From the NCBI GenBank assembly GCA_017545365.1, contig JAFWOP010000036.1:1-38453 (forward strand): 38,453 nucleotides of DNA. The letters run 5' to 3'. Shown piece by piece: positions 19,722 through 29,247 of this stretch. Origin of the DNA: Bacteroidales bacterium. GTDB taxonomy: Bacteria > Bacteroidota > Bacteroidia > Bacteroidales > P3. How positions within the stretch are numbered: the first letter of the stretch is position 1; each line of letters starts with the position of its first letter. The notes beneath the pieces are model-generated. The model searched no databases. It saw only the letters and a list, made by a program, of their open reading frames with translations, and was not told the origin of the DNA. The position numbers and the translations under genes were made by a program.

Positions 19722-22532
19722 TTATTCTGTTACAATCAATTTATGTATGTGGCGGTTGCCGACCTCGTCGTGCAACACGAGCAAATATACCCCTAAACGT
19801 AAGGGGGTGGTAAAATATTGTGTGGAATTGACGTGGGGTGGTATTAAAATTTCGTCCACCTTCCTTCCGTCGATTTCAAATAGCTGAATGATTCGACTTT
19901 GGGTGCTTTCTTGCAACTCGATATTTAGCAAATGTGAGGTGGGGTTGGGGTAGATACGGTATGGTGGTTCCTTGGAGGGGCTTTCGATGTTCAGAGGGGT
20001 GTGGTTTTCTGAAGTGCCATAGGGACGGCTCCAGAGGGCGAGGGGAATGCGGATGTCGTCGATGTGGGCGCAGTCGTCGCGTTCGCTTAAGGCAGCGTCT
20101 TTTTGGTAAATCCATTGCAGCAGATGCCTTCCTGCCGCCAGCGGGCGGGCATAATACCGCCATCCGCTGCTGCCGCTCCAATAGCCACACCTGCGGCCGT
20201 CAATAAAGAAGTAGAGCCAGTCGTGAGCCTCGCTAGAGACGTTGAAGAAGAATGTGATGCTGTCGTCAGCCAAAGTCTCAACCTCCAGTTCCAAGACGGA
20301 CTTCTGCAAATGGTCTATGATGGCCGAACGGGCGGAGAAGAGGCCTTGGTGGGCGAATAGGCTGTCGATGGTCCAAGGGAAAGGTCCCCTGTTGAACCAT
20401 GGAAGGTTGTCGAATGTGCCGGACTCGAATCGTTCGTAGGTGGAGTAGGGGACAAGCCAGCCTTCGCGAGTGTCGTGCCAACGGCCTTTATGTGCTGAAA
20501 TGGTGAGATGTATATGGTCATTTTCATTGTCCCAATAGGTGGGGAAGGAATAGTGGAACGGTGCGGACTGGGTGCTTGTGTGCATGTCGAATATCAGAGT
20601 GGCAGAGTCGGCGGGGTGGGAGAGTTCGGCATTGATGACAAAGTGGTGGTTTGGTACGATTGATTGGACGGTGTTGCCGGAAGAATCAGCGAGGCGAATC
20701 TGGAGAATTCGAGGACGTATGTCGGGAGTGTGGGCATAGAGGTGCAGGGTGCTGTAGGGGGAATGCGCGCTGTCGTAGGCTGTTAGGCATGCCTTGATGA
20801 GCGGCTCGATTCCAATTGTGTAGTTGTGTAGTTGTGTAGTGACCGTGGTGTCGGACAAAGGGGGAAGGCTGTGGATTGTGATGGGCTGTGGGGTGTCGAA
20901 TGTGGCTCCGGCAAGGCTGTCTCCGGATGTCTGAGTTAAGGCGACGGTGTGTTGAACCACTGGGGTGCGCCCCATGTTCTTAATGACTATGTGTAGCAGT
21001 GTGTCTTCGACATGGTAGTCGGTGGCAGCCAGGAATCCTTCTTCACGAGTTGGGATAGGAAGAGTCATTATTTGAGCGATGTCGCCGGGGCGGCTGGCCG
21101 TAAGTGTGATGCTGTCACCGTCAAGCCCACGATGAAGGTAAAGGGTCACACTGCTATCGTTCTGGCTGCTGGCAGTAGCTAGGAGGAGTGTGTCCTGGGT
21201 GGCGCAGATGCGTGTGTGGGGCGGGCAGGAGACCTGGAGGACCGTGATGCCGGCTTGTATAGGGGACTGGGGTGTCAGCTGGAGGCTTTCGGGTTGGCCG
21301 ACGAAGGGAGTCATCGAAGGGTCTCCTAGGAGGCAGTAGGTCTCCCAATAGAAGGCGTCGAAGGGAGAGCCCGATTGCGACACGGCCTTGCATCCGGCAT
21401 AGAGCATGGCTCCCAGGGTATAGTTGTTGTAGAGGGGGGTTAGAAGGCTGTCAAATGCGCCCGGCAGGGTGCTGTCGTAGGAAGGGGTGAGGGCGGCTGG
21501 GTATTTGGCTCCTACGGCCCAGTAGTAGTCTTCGGCCCACAGGGTCTCGTTGCTGGCCCCTATCGCACCGATAGCCCCTCCTTCGTTGCGGCGTAACAGC
21601 TGTTCGCCATAGCAAGTGCCGTCAAAGGCGTTTGATAGGCAGCAGTTGTTGACGAACAGGGTGGGGACAGGATTACCAAGGGTGTCGATGCTACGGTAGC
21701 TGATGGTTGGGCTGCTCCATCCGCTGCGGGTGCAGTGGGAGGTATAGTTCACCAGCGCGTTGCTCATCTGCAGGGTGGATAAGATACTGTCGGTTAATGT
21801 GGCAGATTCCGGGTTTCGGAAACAGATGGTGTCAAGGTGTGGCCGGTGTCGGGCTGCCAGCTGCGAAAGGTAGTTCACCTGACCATTGGTTGTTTCAGGT
21901 GCGGGAGTCCTGTTTTCGCGACCGGCAATCAAGACTAGGCGATGTGCCGAGGATGCCCATTCGCCTTGTTCGTAACGGACTATCTTCCCCACCACATGGG
22001 CCAGCTCACTGCTGTCAGTCACGGAGAGGCGTCCCACGTAGGCCTCTGGGACATAGTCGCCAGTATACTCTCCATAGTACATGTCTGTTACAGAGGAGTT
22101 CAAGGCCGAAGGGGTGTATTTGCCAGTAAAGGCCTGGATGCGGTTCACGTCGCCCACCAGAAGCACATATTTCTGCGCCGGAAATGCTGACGAAGCATTT
22201 AGGTATCGTTCCTTCAGGCGGAATCGGATGCTGTCGCAGAGATGCGTTTGGAAGACGAGGGTTTCGACGCGATAGCCCTGCTGCCTTTTCCATTTGATGA
22301 AAGGCTGAAGGGGTGCGAGCAGGTCGGGTCGAGTGACCACCAGAAAGGTACCTGCCAAGGAGTCTGGGCTGGATGGTTGTTTGCGGTATTGTGGGAAAAT
22401 GGCAGGCACTCTGTCGGCGGGAAAGACTGTGTTGCCCGATTTGGTTACATAGTCTTGTGCGTTGGCCGTCAGGGTCAAAAGAATCATTCCTAGGAGGAAG
22501 AACTTCCGTTTGAAACACTCAGCTGTCTTCAT
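19722..22532 (-). CDS. Gingipain-like C25 cysteine protease with T9SS sorting domain
   Basis: A 936-residue secreted protease. Signal peptide (KRKFFLLGMILLTLTANAQ), a C25 domain with VLLVGDVNRIQAF, DMYYGEYTGDYVPEAYVGRL, catalytic-type His266 in NYTSHCTRSGW and Cys297/298 in LFVNNCCLSN, then FDAFYWETYCLLGDPSM. A long beta-rich part (about 400-855) leads to a T9SS type A sorting tail (about 858-936: YPNPTSHLLNIEL and GVYLLVLHDE). Gingipain-type peptidases cleave proteins at the cell surface. It is too short and differs from PorU. The ORF could start at 22598, but the promoter at 22541-22549 lies inside that extension, so the ATG at 22532 is used. It heads the DUF4271-hemD-rnpA-yidD operon. Confidence 0.85.
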   Translation of the reverse strand: MKTAECFKRKFFLLGMILLTLTANAQDYVTKSGNTVFPADRVPAIFPQYRKQPSSPDSLAGTFLVVTRPDLLAPLQPFIKWKRQQGYRVETLVFQTHLCDSIRFRLKERYLNASSAFPAQKYVLLVGDVNRIQAFTGKYTPSALNSSVTDMYYGEYTGDYVPEAYVGRLSVTDSSELAHVVGKIVRYEQGEWASSAHRLVLIAGRENRTPAPETTNGQVNYLSQLAARHRPHLDTICFRNPESATLTDSILSTLQMSNALVNYTSHCTRSGWSSPTISYRSIDTLGNPVPTLFVNNCCLSNAFDGTCYGEQLLRRNEGGAIGAIGASNETLWAEDYYWAVGAKYPAALTPSYDSTLPGAFDSLLTPLYNNYTLGAMLYAGCKAVSQSGSPFDAFYWETYCLLGDPSMTPFVGQPESLQLTPQSPIQAGITVLQVSCPPHTRICATQDTLLLATASSQNDSSVTLYLHRGLDGDSITLTASRPGDIAQIMTLPIPTREEGFLAATDYHVEDTLLHIVIKNMGRTPVVQHTVALTQTSGDSLAGATFDTPQPITIHSLPPLSDTTVTTQLHNYTIGIEPLIKACLTAYDSAHSPYSTLHLYAHTPDIRPRILQIRLADSSGNTVQSIVPNHHFVINAELSHPADSATLIFDMHTSTQSAPFHYSFPTYWDNENDHIHLTISAHKGRWHDTREGWLVPYSTYERFESGTFDNLPWFNRGPFPWTIDSLFAHQGLFSARSAIIDHLQKSVLELEVETLADDSITFFFNVSSEAHDWLYFFIDGRRCGYWSGSSGWRYYARPLAAGRHLLQWIYQKDAALSERDDCAHIDDIRIPLALWSRPYGTSENHTPLNIESPSKEPPYRIYPNPTSHLLNIELQESTQSRIIQLFEIDGRKVDEILIPPHVNSTQYFTTPLRLGVYLLVLHDEVGNRHIHKLIVTE
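20816..20839. repeat. Three tandem copies of an 8-base repeat inside the C25 gene
   Basis: TTGTGTAG is repeated three times in direct tandem (plus-strand 20816-20839). The unit is not a multiple of three, so a gain or loss of one copy would shift the reading frame of the C25 protease. Confidence 0.75.
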
Positions 22533-22540
22533 TTTCGAGT

Positions 22541-22572
22541 GCAAAAATACCAAAAAAATGTAATATGATAAA
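22541..22572 (-). promoter_or_regulatory. Promoter of the C25 protease operon
   Basis: On the minus strand TATTTTTGC (22549-22541) is an exact -7 element, with a TTTA (22572-22569) 19 bases upstream as a weak -33. The ATG at 22532 is only ~9 bases from the element, so the leader is very short. Confidence 0.6.
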
Positions 22573-22581
22573 AAAAAGTTG

Positions 22582-22590
22582 TATCTTTGC
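22582..22590 (+). promoter_or_regulatory. Promoter of the giant surface protein at 22649
   Basis: TATCTTTGC matches the Bacteroidetes -7 element; upstream is A/T-rich without a clear TTTG. It is divergent from, and overlaps the same ~50-base control region as, the C25 protease promoter. Confidence 0.6.
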
Positions 22591-22648
22591 ATCGCCAATT
22601 ATAGACTTTTATCTAAGGAAAAAAAAGAAATAAAATATATATTGACCT

Positions 22649-25600
22649 ATGAAAAAGTTAGTAAGAATGTTATTGCTGGCAACCGTTTTGCTGCTGCCAT
22701 TCTTTGCACAGTCGCAATTTGTCGACTACTCATGCTCGTTCAACGATGACTCCGATTCTGCGGGTTGGATTTTTGTGAATGGTTCCGAAACCAACAAATG
22801 GTGTATCGGGACTGATTCTGTCAATGTGGGAGGCCGGGCTTTGTTCATTTCCAGCACGGATTCTTCCACCAACTCCTACAACACAGGCAATCAGAGTATC
22901 GTCTATGCCTACCGCTCTTTCGAATTGATGGAGGGTTCTTATTACCTTTCGTATAACTGGAAGGCCTACGGCGAGTCGAACTACGATTATATGCGGGTCT
23001 TCTTAGCCCCCAATAGTGCCACACTTACTGCGGGAATACTGCCCGATGGCAGCACATCTACCTATAATTATAGCGGGGTTCCCAGTGGCTGGATTCCGCT
23101 TGACGGTACAGCCCGTATGAATATGGCCAACTCTTGGCAGACATTCGCTACTGAATTCTCCATTTCTACGGCCGACACCTATAAGCTGGTGTTCATGTGG
23201 TGCAATGACGGTTCAGCAGGCTCCAATCCTCCTGCTGCGGTCGACAACATCCTGTTCATACAACCGACGTGTGCCACCCCTGCTTCGCCTTACGTCCTCA
23301 ACCTCATGCCCTACTCGTTCGACTTCTTTTGGTCGGACTACAGCGATGGGAATGCTACTTCATGGGTTGTGGAGCTGGACTCGGCTACTCAGGTCTATGG
23401 GCAGGGCACCATTTTGAACGTGTCAGACACTTCAATCTCTTTTTCGAACCTTACACCCAATACCGACTACACCGTCCATGTCTATGCCTTGTGCGGATCA
23501 GACACCAGTATGATACTGACCTATATGGTTCATACCCCATGCGTACTCCTTACCACCCTGCCCTATTACCAAGATTTCGAAAGCACGCTTAGTGGCAGTT
23601 CCACCTCCTCCTATTTTGTCGATTGCTGGGTTCGTAACAACGATGCCACGACATATTATGGCTACCCATACGTATACAACAGCTCTACCTATTCCCACAA
23701 TGGAGGTGCCAAGGGGTTGTATTGGTACAATTCCACCTCAGGACCCTCATACGGCAGCTACCAATGTGTCGTGCTACCAGGTATTGACACCGATGTTGCC
23801 CCTGCCAGCCACCTTCAGCTCACTTTCTGGAGTAAGGTTACGAGCTCTGGCTACCGCGCAGTTTTTGAAGTGGGCGTGATGAACAATCCCCTTGACATCA
23901 GTTCCTTTGTCCCAGTAACAACTGTCAATGTCAATTCAACCGACTGGCAACGCTTTGTCATTCCCTTGGCCAATTATACCGGTCAGGGCAATTTCATCGC
24001 CGTCATGGCCAGGTCAACTACGGGCAGCTGGTATGCAGCCTTGGACGAGTTCCTTGTCGAGCGCATTCCTGCCTGCTCGCCGGTCAATCATGTCGAGGTC
24101 AATACAACAGGAACCACAGGCTGCCTCCTCTCATGGGATGTGATGACGAATACTTTAAGTGATCCGGCCAGCTATGCGGTGCAGGTGCAAAGCACCAGCA
24201 CTGGGACTATCCAATTCCAAACCACCGTCAGTGAGCCCCGTTGCTTGGTAACAGGACTCAACCCCGGTGATTCATACAAGGCTAAAGTGCGGGTTATCTG
24301 CTCCAACGACAGCATCAGCGCTTGGGACAGCGTCATCTTCACTACCCATAATATGCCCTGCCTTGTAACTGACCCCAACACCACCGATACCATAGTTTTC
24401 AACACTGGTACAAGCCAGGTTTCTGGCGTTCCGGTCTACAACAGTTGGGGCAATACTATTTGCCAAAGCATATACACAGCCGAAGAACTGAACGCCATGG
24501 GCATCTATGCCGGCATGATAGCGGGTCTGGACTACACCTTCACGACCAATTCTTCCTATGCTAAAGTGTTCAGCATCTATGTCACTTCGGCTAACAGGAC
24601 TACATATTCTTCCTCCTCCGATATGGTGACGGTCCGCACCCAGGACCTCGTCTACGGGCCTGCCTCCCATCCGCTGAACACTAGCGGCACGGTTCATTAC
24701 GAATTTACTCAGCCGTTTATGTGGGACGGTTCCAGCAGTTTGATTATCACCACTATGATGAATCAGCCCAATGGTGCCAGCCACTCCTCTTCGGGATTCT
24801 ATGGCTACAGCACTTCAGGTTCGTATACTCGCACCATCTATCGTTATCAGGATGGCACCCAGTATACTCCGTCCAACAGCACTAGTGGTAATGGTGGCAC
24901 CAGCACCTATCGCCCCACCATCACTATCTATACTTTGGGGTGCAGCCAGTTTGACACTTGTGCCGCACCAACGGTTATCTTGAATCGCCTCACCGTCGAC
25001 ACTGCCGCCATCTCATGGATTCCTGGCAACAACGAGACCTCCTGGAATGTCCTTTATAAGGCGGCCGATGATGCTACTTGGACTACCGCCGTATCAGGGT
25101 TGACAACCAACCAATATACCTTTACCACCCTCTTGCCGATGACCAGCTATCAGGTGCGTGTAGTGGCCAACTGTGGTTCTGCCGATACCTATGCCGAGGT
25201 TGTATTCACAACACCCTGTGTCTCGATAACCACACTCCCATTCTATGAGAATTTCGAGAATTTTGTTGCCCCTTCCAACAGTCAGGATATTACTGAATGT
25301 TGGCACCGTGGGACCAACTATTCATATAACTATCCTTACGTCTCCACCAGCTATGCCCACAGCGGGGCAAAGTCCATGTATTTTGTCAATCCCGGCTCTT
25401 CCTACTATGACTACCTGGCCCTGCCTCCCTTTGCAACGAGTGTTGACAGTCTGCAGATTAGTTTCGCGGCCTATAAAACCAGTGCCAGCTACTCTATTCA
25501 GGTGGGTGTGATGACCGACCCTGAAGACTTCGGCACGTTCACTCCTGTGGCTACCGTTTCGCCGGCCAGCACCAGTACATGGGAACTGTTCGAGGTACCC

Positions 25601-28600
25601 CTCAACGATTACTATGGTAATGGCAATTATATAGCATTGGGCTATTCGGGTTCGTCAAGCTATATGTATATCGATGACATCGAGGTGTCCGTGATACCTG
25701 ACTGCCCTCGTCCGAGAAACATCACTTTCAGCAATATCACTACCACAACCGCGCATGTTGATTGGGTTGACACCAATGCCAACTATTTCGAGATTGAATA
25801 TGGCCCTGCTGGCTTTGCCCATGGCAGTGGCACCCTTGTCACCAGTTCCTTACCTTCGGTGACTCTCTATGGCTTGCGTCATTCTTCCCGTTATGAAGTG
25901 TATGTCCGTGGTCTTTGTTCCAGCTTCGATACCTCTAACTGGTCGTTTGTATCGGCTTTCACTACCGAATGCGGCATCATCGACTCCCTCCCCTATACTC
26001 AGAACTTCGACGGCTGGGGTGTCGGAACAGGTGCCCGCCCCGCTTGCTGGACTTGTGGCGGCTACAGCTCATATCCCTATATCATGAATGTCACTGATGC
26101 AAGTAATCAGATTATCGGGCAGACCTTCTATCTCTATTCTTACTCCTCCAATCGCGTGTATGCTATGCTGCCAACCCTCGACAGCGTCTCTTACCCCAGC
26201 AATGTAGTGCAGACGGTCTTTAAAGCTTGGACCAATAACACCACATCCACCTATTATTCTCATGATGTGATTGTCGGTCTTTGCTCTACTACCGACATCT
26301 CATCCTTCATCCCCTTCGACACCATCACCCTTACCGATGTGCCGACCTTGTACGAGGTGGCCTTCGACACCTTTACGGGTTCTGCTCAGTACATTACTTT
26401 TGTATCTACTGCCACCGGGTCGGCCACATACAACTATGTCTACCTCGACAGCGTGGCTGTTGAGGTGATTCCCGAATGCCAGCGGCCCAACAACCTCGTC
26501 ACCACCAATGTGCTTTCCAACGGCGTCACATTGTCGTGGAACAGCCGTAGCAGCTCCCTTGCTTGGCAGGTCGAATATGTGTACCACGGCTTTGCCATTG
26601 GCTCTGGCACCCGTATCACTACCACTAGCAACCCGCTTGTCATCACAGGTCTGCAACCCTCCACCTCCTACGACATCTATGTGCGTAGCATCTGCGGTGT
26701 GGGCGACACTTCCGAATGGAGCCGCACACCCCATAATTTCAGCACCATGCAGAATCCTGCCACCATCCCCTACTTCTTCGACTTCGAAACGTCTACCGAG
26801 TGGGACAACTGGCAGGTCAATTCCAACTCGCCCATCAACTGGTATCGAGGCAGTGCCGTGGGCAATGGCTCGCTCAACAACACCCATCCCGGTACCAATA
26901 CTATGTATATCTCGGCAGACTCTGGCAGCACCTGTAGCACGCATATCAACGAAGTGGTGAACGCAGTGGCCTACCGCGATATCGACTTCGGTACCATCGA
27001 CAGTAGTTTCTTGCTCTCATTCCGTGCCTCCGCTGGCGGATGCCGTGTGGGCACTAGCGTCTACGATGGCCTTGCCGTCTTCCTCGCCGACCCCAACACA
27101 CCCCTCCAACCTGCATCCAATAGCCCTCTGGTCTCGCCTTGGGGCAATGTCAATGACCTTACCCTGTTGGTTGCCGTTTATGTCCAGCCTGGTTGGAACA
27201 CCTACTCTGTCCTTATTGACAGTATTACTGGTGTCCACCGTCTGGTGTTCTATTGGTTCAATCAGAATACAACAACGATTGGCACCTTCTTCGGCAACCC
27301 GGCTGCCGTTGACGATATCAGTCTCCAATATGTTGAATGTCCTCGACCTGTTGGCTACCGTCTCCGCAACCTGAATATGGCTTCTGCCACCTTGGCTTGG
27401 CATGGCCGTGACGATGTCGATTACCGTGTTACCCTTCGTCACAGAGGTGCCGTGGTATCTAGCGACCTTGTGCACACCAACAGCATCCACTTGACAGAAC
27501 TGATCCCCGGTACCACCTATACAGCCTATGTCCGCCGTCTCTGTGGCAGCGAGGACAGCTCGCAGGTGACCTCCTACACTTTCACCACCAAAATCTGCAA
27601 CGACGGACATTTCGACACCATTGGTAATCTTGCCAATGCCAACACCTCCTACGATATCCCAGTGAACAACTATTATCGCTACTCCTATACCCAGCAGTTA
27701 GTCCAAAGCTCCGAACTCTCCGGTGCAGGCGAAATCAACGGCATAAGCTTCTATTATAGCGGTGCTAGTGCGATGACGGCTAAGACAGCCTGTACCATCT
27801 ATATGGGCCACACCACACTCAGCAGCTTCTCCGGTCCCAACGACTTTGTTGCTCCCGAGGATATGCAGATTGTTTACACCGGCAGTCTCAATTGCTCCCA
27901 GGGTTGGAATCATTTCACCCTCAACATGCCATTTTCCTATAACGGCATAGACAATTTGGTGATAGCTGTCGATGATAATAGCAGTGGCCTCAACACCACT
28001 TCACACACATTCTCCGTGGTTCCCAGCTCCGACATCATGTCCTTGTGCTTCTATAGCGACACATACAATCCAGATGCAACCTCGTCCGCGGGCCTCACCA
28101 ACTTTATCGGCTCAAAAAACAGCTATGCCTACCGCGCACTGATGTCTTTCTCCGTATGTCCTCCTAACAACTGCTCGACACCTGTCTTACGCGACCCCAT
28201 CGTCCGCTCCCGTAACACCACCTTGCGTTGGCGCAACACAGGCAGCTCCTATCGCGTAGGCTACCGACTGGCTAATAGCAGTAGCTGGATTTCCGACAAT
28301 ATCGCTACTACCGACACCTTCTACACAATCAACTCGCTATATGTCAATACCGACTATGTCTATCATGTCCGTCAGTACTGCGACACCAACGGTGTCTCCA
28401 ACTGGGTTGAAGGCGAGTTCAACTCCAGCGACGTGCCTTGTTTGATTCCGATGGACCTCCGTGTCCAGTCTGTCACCAACAACAGGGTCAAGCTGGTGTG
28501 GTCACCCGAAGAGAACAACATAGGCTACAGGGTCCATCTCTTCAACACCTATTTCGACCAGACCATCAGTGCCTATTTGGCCAGTGCCACTTTCTCGAAT

Positions 28601-29245
28601 CTTACTTCGAACACTCGTTATTATGTGTCCGTCCAGGCCAACTGTCAGGATATTGATGATCCCAGCCAGTGGAGCGACACCATCTCCTTTGTTACCGACT
28701 ACTGCCCCAATGTTACAGACCTTACCTACAGCAATCTGCAAGGCAACAGTGTGGTGCTGGACTGGGTTGAAGGCGGCCGCGCTGACCAGTGGGAAATCCA
28801 GTGGGGTCAGACCGGGTTCGTGGATGGGACAGGTGTTTATGTCATTACTGACCACCATCCTTACACGCTCACTGGGCTGACAGGAGAGACTATGTATGAC
28901 ATCTATGTGAGGGGCATCTGCGGCGAAGGATACTACAGTGAACAGTGGTCCAACCGTATCACCCTTACCACACCTTACAGCAGCATCAATAGCATGACTG
29001 ATGATGTTCGTGTCAAGCTCTTCCCCAATCCCACCAGCTCCGATGTTACCATCTCACTGCCCATCACCAATAGTGCTGTATCTATAGAAATCATCGATAT
29101 GGCGGGTCGGGTCAAACTGACTCAGACACTCCCGCAAGGCACTGAGAAAGCCCTTTTGGCCACCTCTCAGCTGACCCAAGGTGCCTACTATGTACGCATC
29201 ACAGGTGGCGACATCAACACCGTCAAGAAACTTGTTGTCCGCTAG
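22649..29245 (+). CDS. Giant T9SS surface protein with fibronectin III and beta-sandwich modules
   Basis: A 2198-residue secreted protein. Signal peptide MKKLVRMLLLATVLLLPFFAQSQ. It is a chain of repeated modules. First an N-terminal beta domain (about 24-200, DSDSAGWIFVNGSETNKW). Then fibronectin III units starting 'C.P...' (for example ~210, 477, 775, 1018, 1278, 1565, 1842, 1930, 2018). Between them lie MAM/cleaved-adhesin-like beta-sandwich modules (LPYYQDFE..., LPFYENFEN..., LPYTQNFDG...) and a 'WGNT'-type module (~572-772) and its relative (~1650-1835). It ends in a T9SS type A sorting domain (about 2118-2198: VKLFPNPTSSDVTISL, GAYYVRITGG). It is most likely an adhesin or surface-layer protein. 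The gene overlaps none and is followed at 2 bases by the TPR regulator. Confidence 0.88.
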   Translation: MKKLVRMLLLATVLLLPFFAQSQFVDYSCSFNDDSDSAGWIFVNGSETNKWCIGTDSVNVGGRALFISSTDSSTNSYNTGNQSIVYAYRSFELMEGSYYLSYNWKAYGESNYDYMRVFLAPNSATLTAGILPDGSTSTYNYSGVPSGWIPLDGTARMNMANSWQTFATEFSISTADTYKLVFMWCNDGSAGSNPPAAVDNILFIQPTCATPASPYVLNLMPYSFDFFWSDYSDGNATSWVVELDSATQVYGQGTILNVSDTSISFSNLTPNTDYTVHVYALCGSDTSMILTYMVHTPCVLLTTLPYYQDFESTLSGSSTSSYFVDCWVRNNDATTYYGYPYVYNSSTYSHNGGAKGLYWYNSTSGPSYGSYQCVVLPGIDTDVAPASHLQLTFWSKVTSSGYRAVFEVGVMNNPLDISSFVPVTTVNVNSTDWQRFVIPLANYTGQGNFIAVMARSTTGSWYAALDEFLVERIPACSPVNHVEVNTTGTTGCLLSWDVMTNTLSDPASYAVQVQSTSTGTIQFQTTVSEPRCLVTGLNPGDSYKAKVRVICSNDSISAWDSVIFTTHNMPCLVTDPNTTDTIVFNTGTSQVSGVPVYNSWGNTICQSIYTAEELNAMGIYAGMIAGLDYTFTTNSSYAKVFSIYVTSANRTTYSSSSDMVTVRTQDLVYGPASHPLNTSGTVHYEFTQPFMWDGSSSLIITTMMNQPNGASHSSSGFYGYSTSGSYTRTIYRYQDGTQYTPSNSTSGNGGTSTYRPTITIYTLGCSQFDTCAAPTVILNRLTVDTAAISWIPGNNETSWNVLYKAADDATWTTAVSGLTTNQYTFTTLLPMTSYQVRVVANCGSADTYAEVVFTTPCVSITTLPFYENFENFVAPSNSQDITECWHRGTNYSYNYPYVSTSYAHSGAKSMYFVNPGSSYYDYLALPPFATSVDSLQISFAAYKTSASYSIQVGVMTDPEDFGTFTPVATVSPASTSTWELFEVPLNDYYGNGNYIALGYSGSSSYMYIDDIEVSVIPDCPRPRNITFSNITTTTAHVDWVDTNANYFEIEYGPAGFAHGSGTLVTSSLPSVTLYGLRHSSRYEVYVRGLCSSFDTSNWSFVSAFTTECGIIDSLPYTQNFDGWGVGTGARPACWTCGGYSSYPYIMNVTDASNQIIGQTFYLYSYSSNRVYAMLPTLDSVSYPSNVVQTVFKAWTNNTTSTYYSHDVIVGLCSTTDISSFIPFDTITLTDVPTLYEVAFDTFTGSAQYITFVSTATGSATYNYVYLDSVAVEVIPECQRPNNLVTTNVLSNGVTLSWNSRSSSLAWQVEYVYHGFAIGSGTRITTTSNPLVITGLQPSTSYDIYVRSICGVGDTSEWSRTPHNFSTMQNPATIPYFFDFETSTEWDNWQVNSNSPINWYRGSAVGNGSLNNTHPGTNTMYISADSGSTCSTHINEVVNAVAYRDIDFGTIDSSFLLSFRASAGGCRVGTSVYDGLAVFLADPNTPLQPASNSPLVSPWGNVNDLTLLVAVYVQPGWNTYSVLIDSITGVHRLVFYWFNQNTTTIGTFFGNPAAVDDISLQYVECPRPVGYRLRNLNMASATLAWHGRDDVDYRVTLRHRGAVVSSDLVHTNSIHLTELIPGTTYTAYVRRLCGSEDSSQVTSYTFTTKICNDGHFDTIGNLANANTSYDIPVNNYYRYSYTQQLVQSSELSGAGEINGISFYYSGASAMTAKTACTIYMGHTTLSSFSGPNDFVAPEDMQIVYTGSLNCSQGWNHFTLNMPFSYNGIDNLVIAVDDNSSGLNTTSHTFSVVPSSDIMSLCFYSDTYNPDATSSAGLTNFIGSKNSYAYRALMSFSVCPPNNCSTPVLRDPIVRSRNTTLRWRNTGSSYRVGYRLANSSSWISDNIATTDTFYTINSLYVNTDYVYHVRQYCDTNGVSNWVEGEFNSSDVPCLIPMDLRVQSVTNNRVKLVWSPEENNIGYRVHLFNTYFDQTISAYLASATFSNLTSNTRYYVSVQANCQDIDDPSQWSDTISFVTDYCPNVTDLTYSNLQGNSVVLDWVEGGRADQWEIQWGQTGFVDGTGVYVITDHHPYTLTGLTGETMYDIYVRGICGEGYYSEQWSNRITLTTPYSSINSMTDDVRVKLFPNPTSSDVTISLPITNSAVSIEIIDMAGRVKLTQTLPQGTEKALLATSQLTQGAYYVRITGGDINTVKKLVVR

Positions 29246-29247
29246 CC

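Noticed and set aside
26300..26944. 214-codon minus-strand frame
   Set aside because: Antisense to the first giant surface protein and of shadow-type composition.
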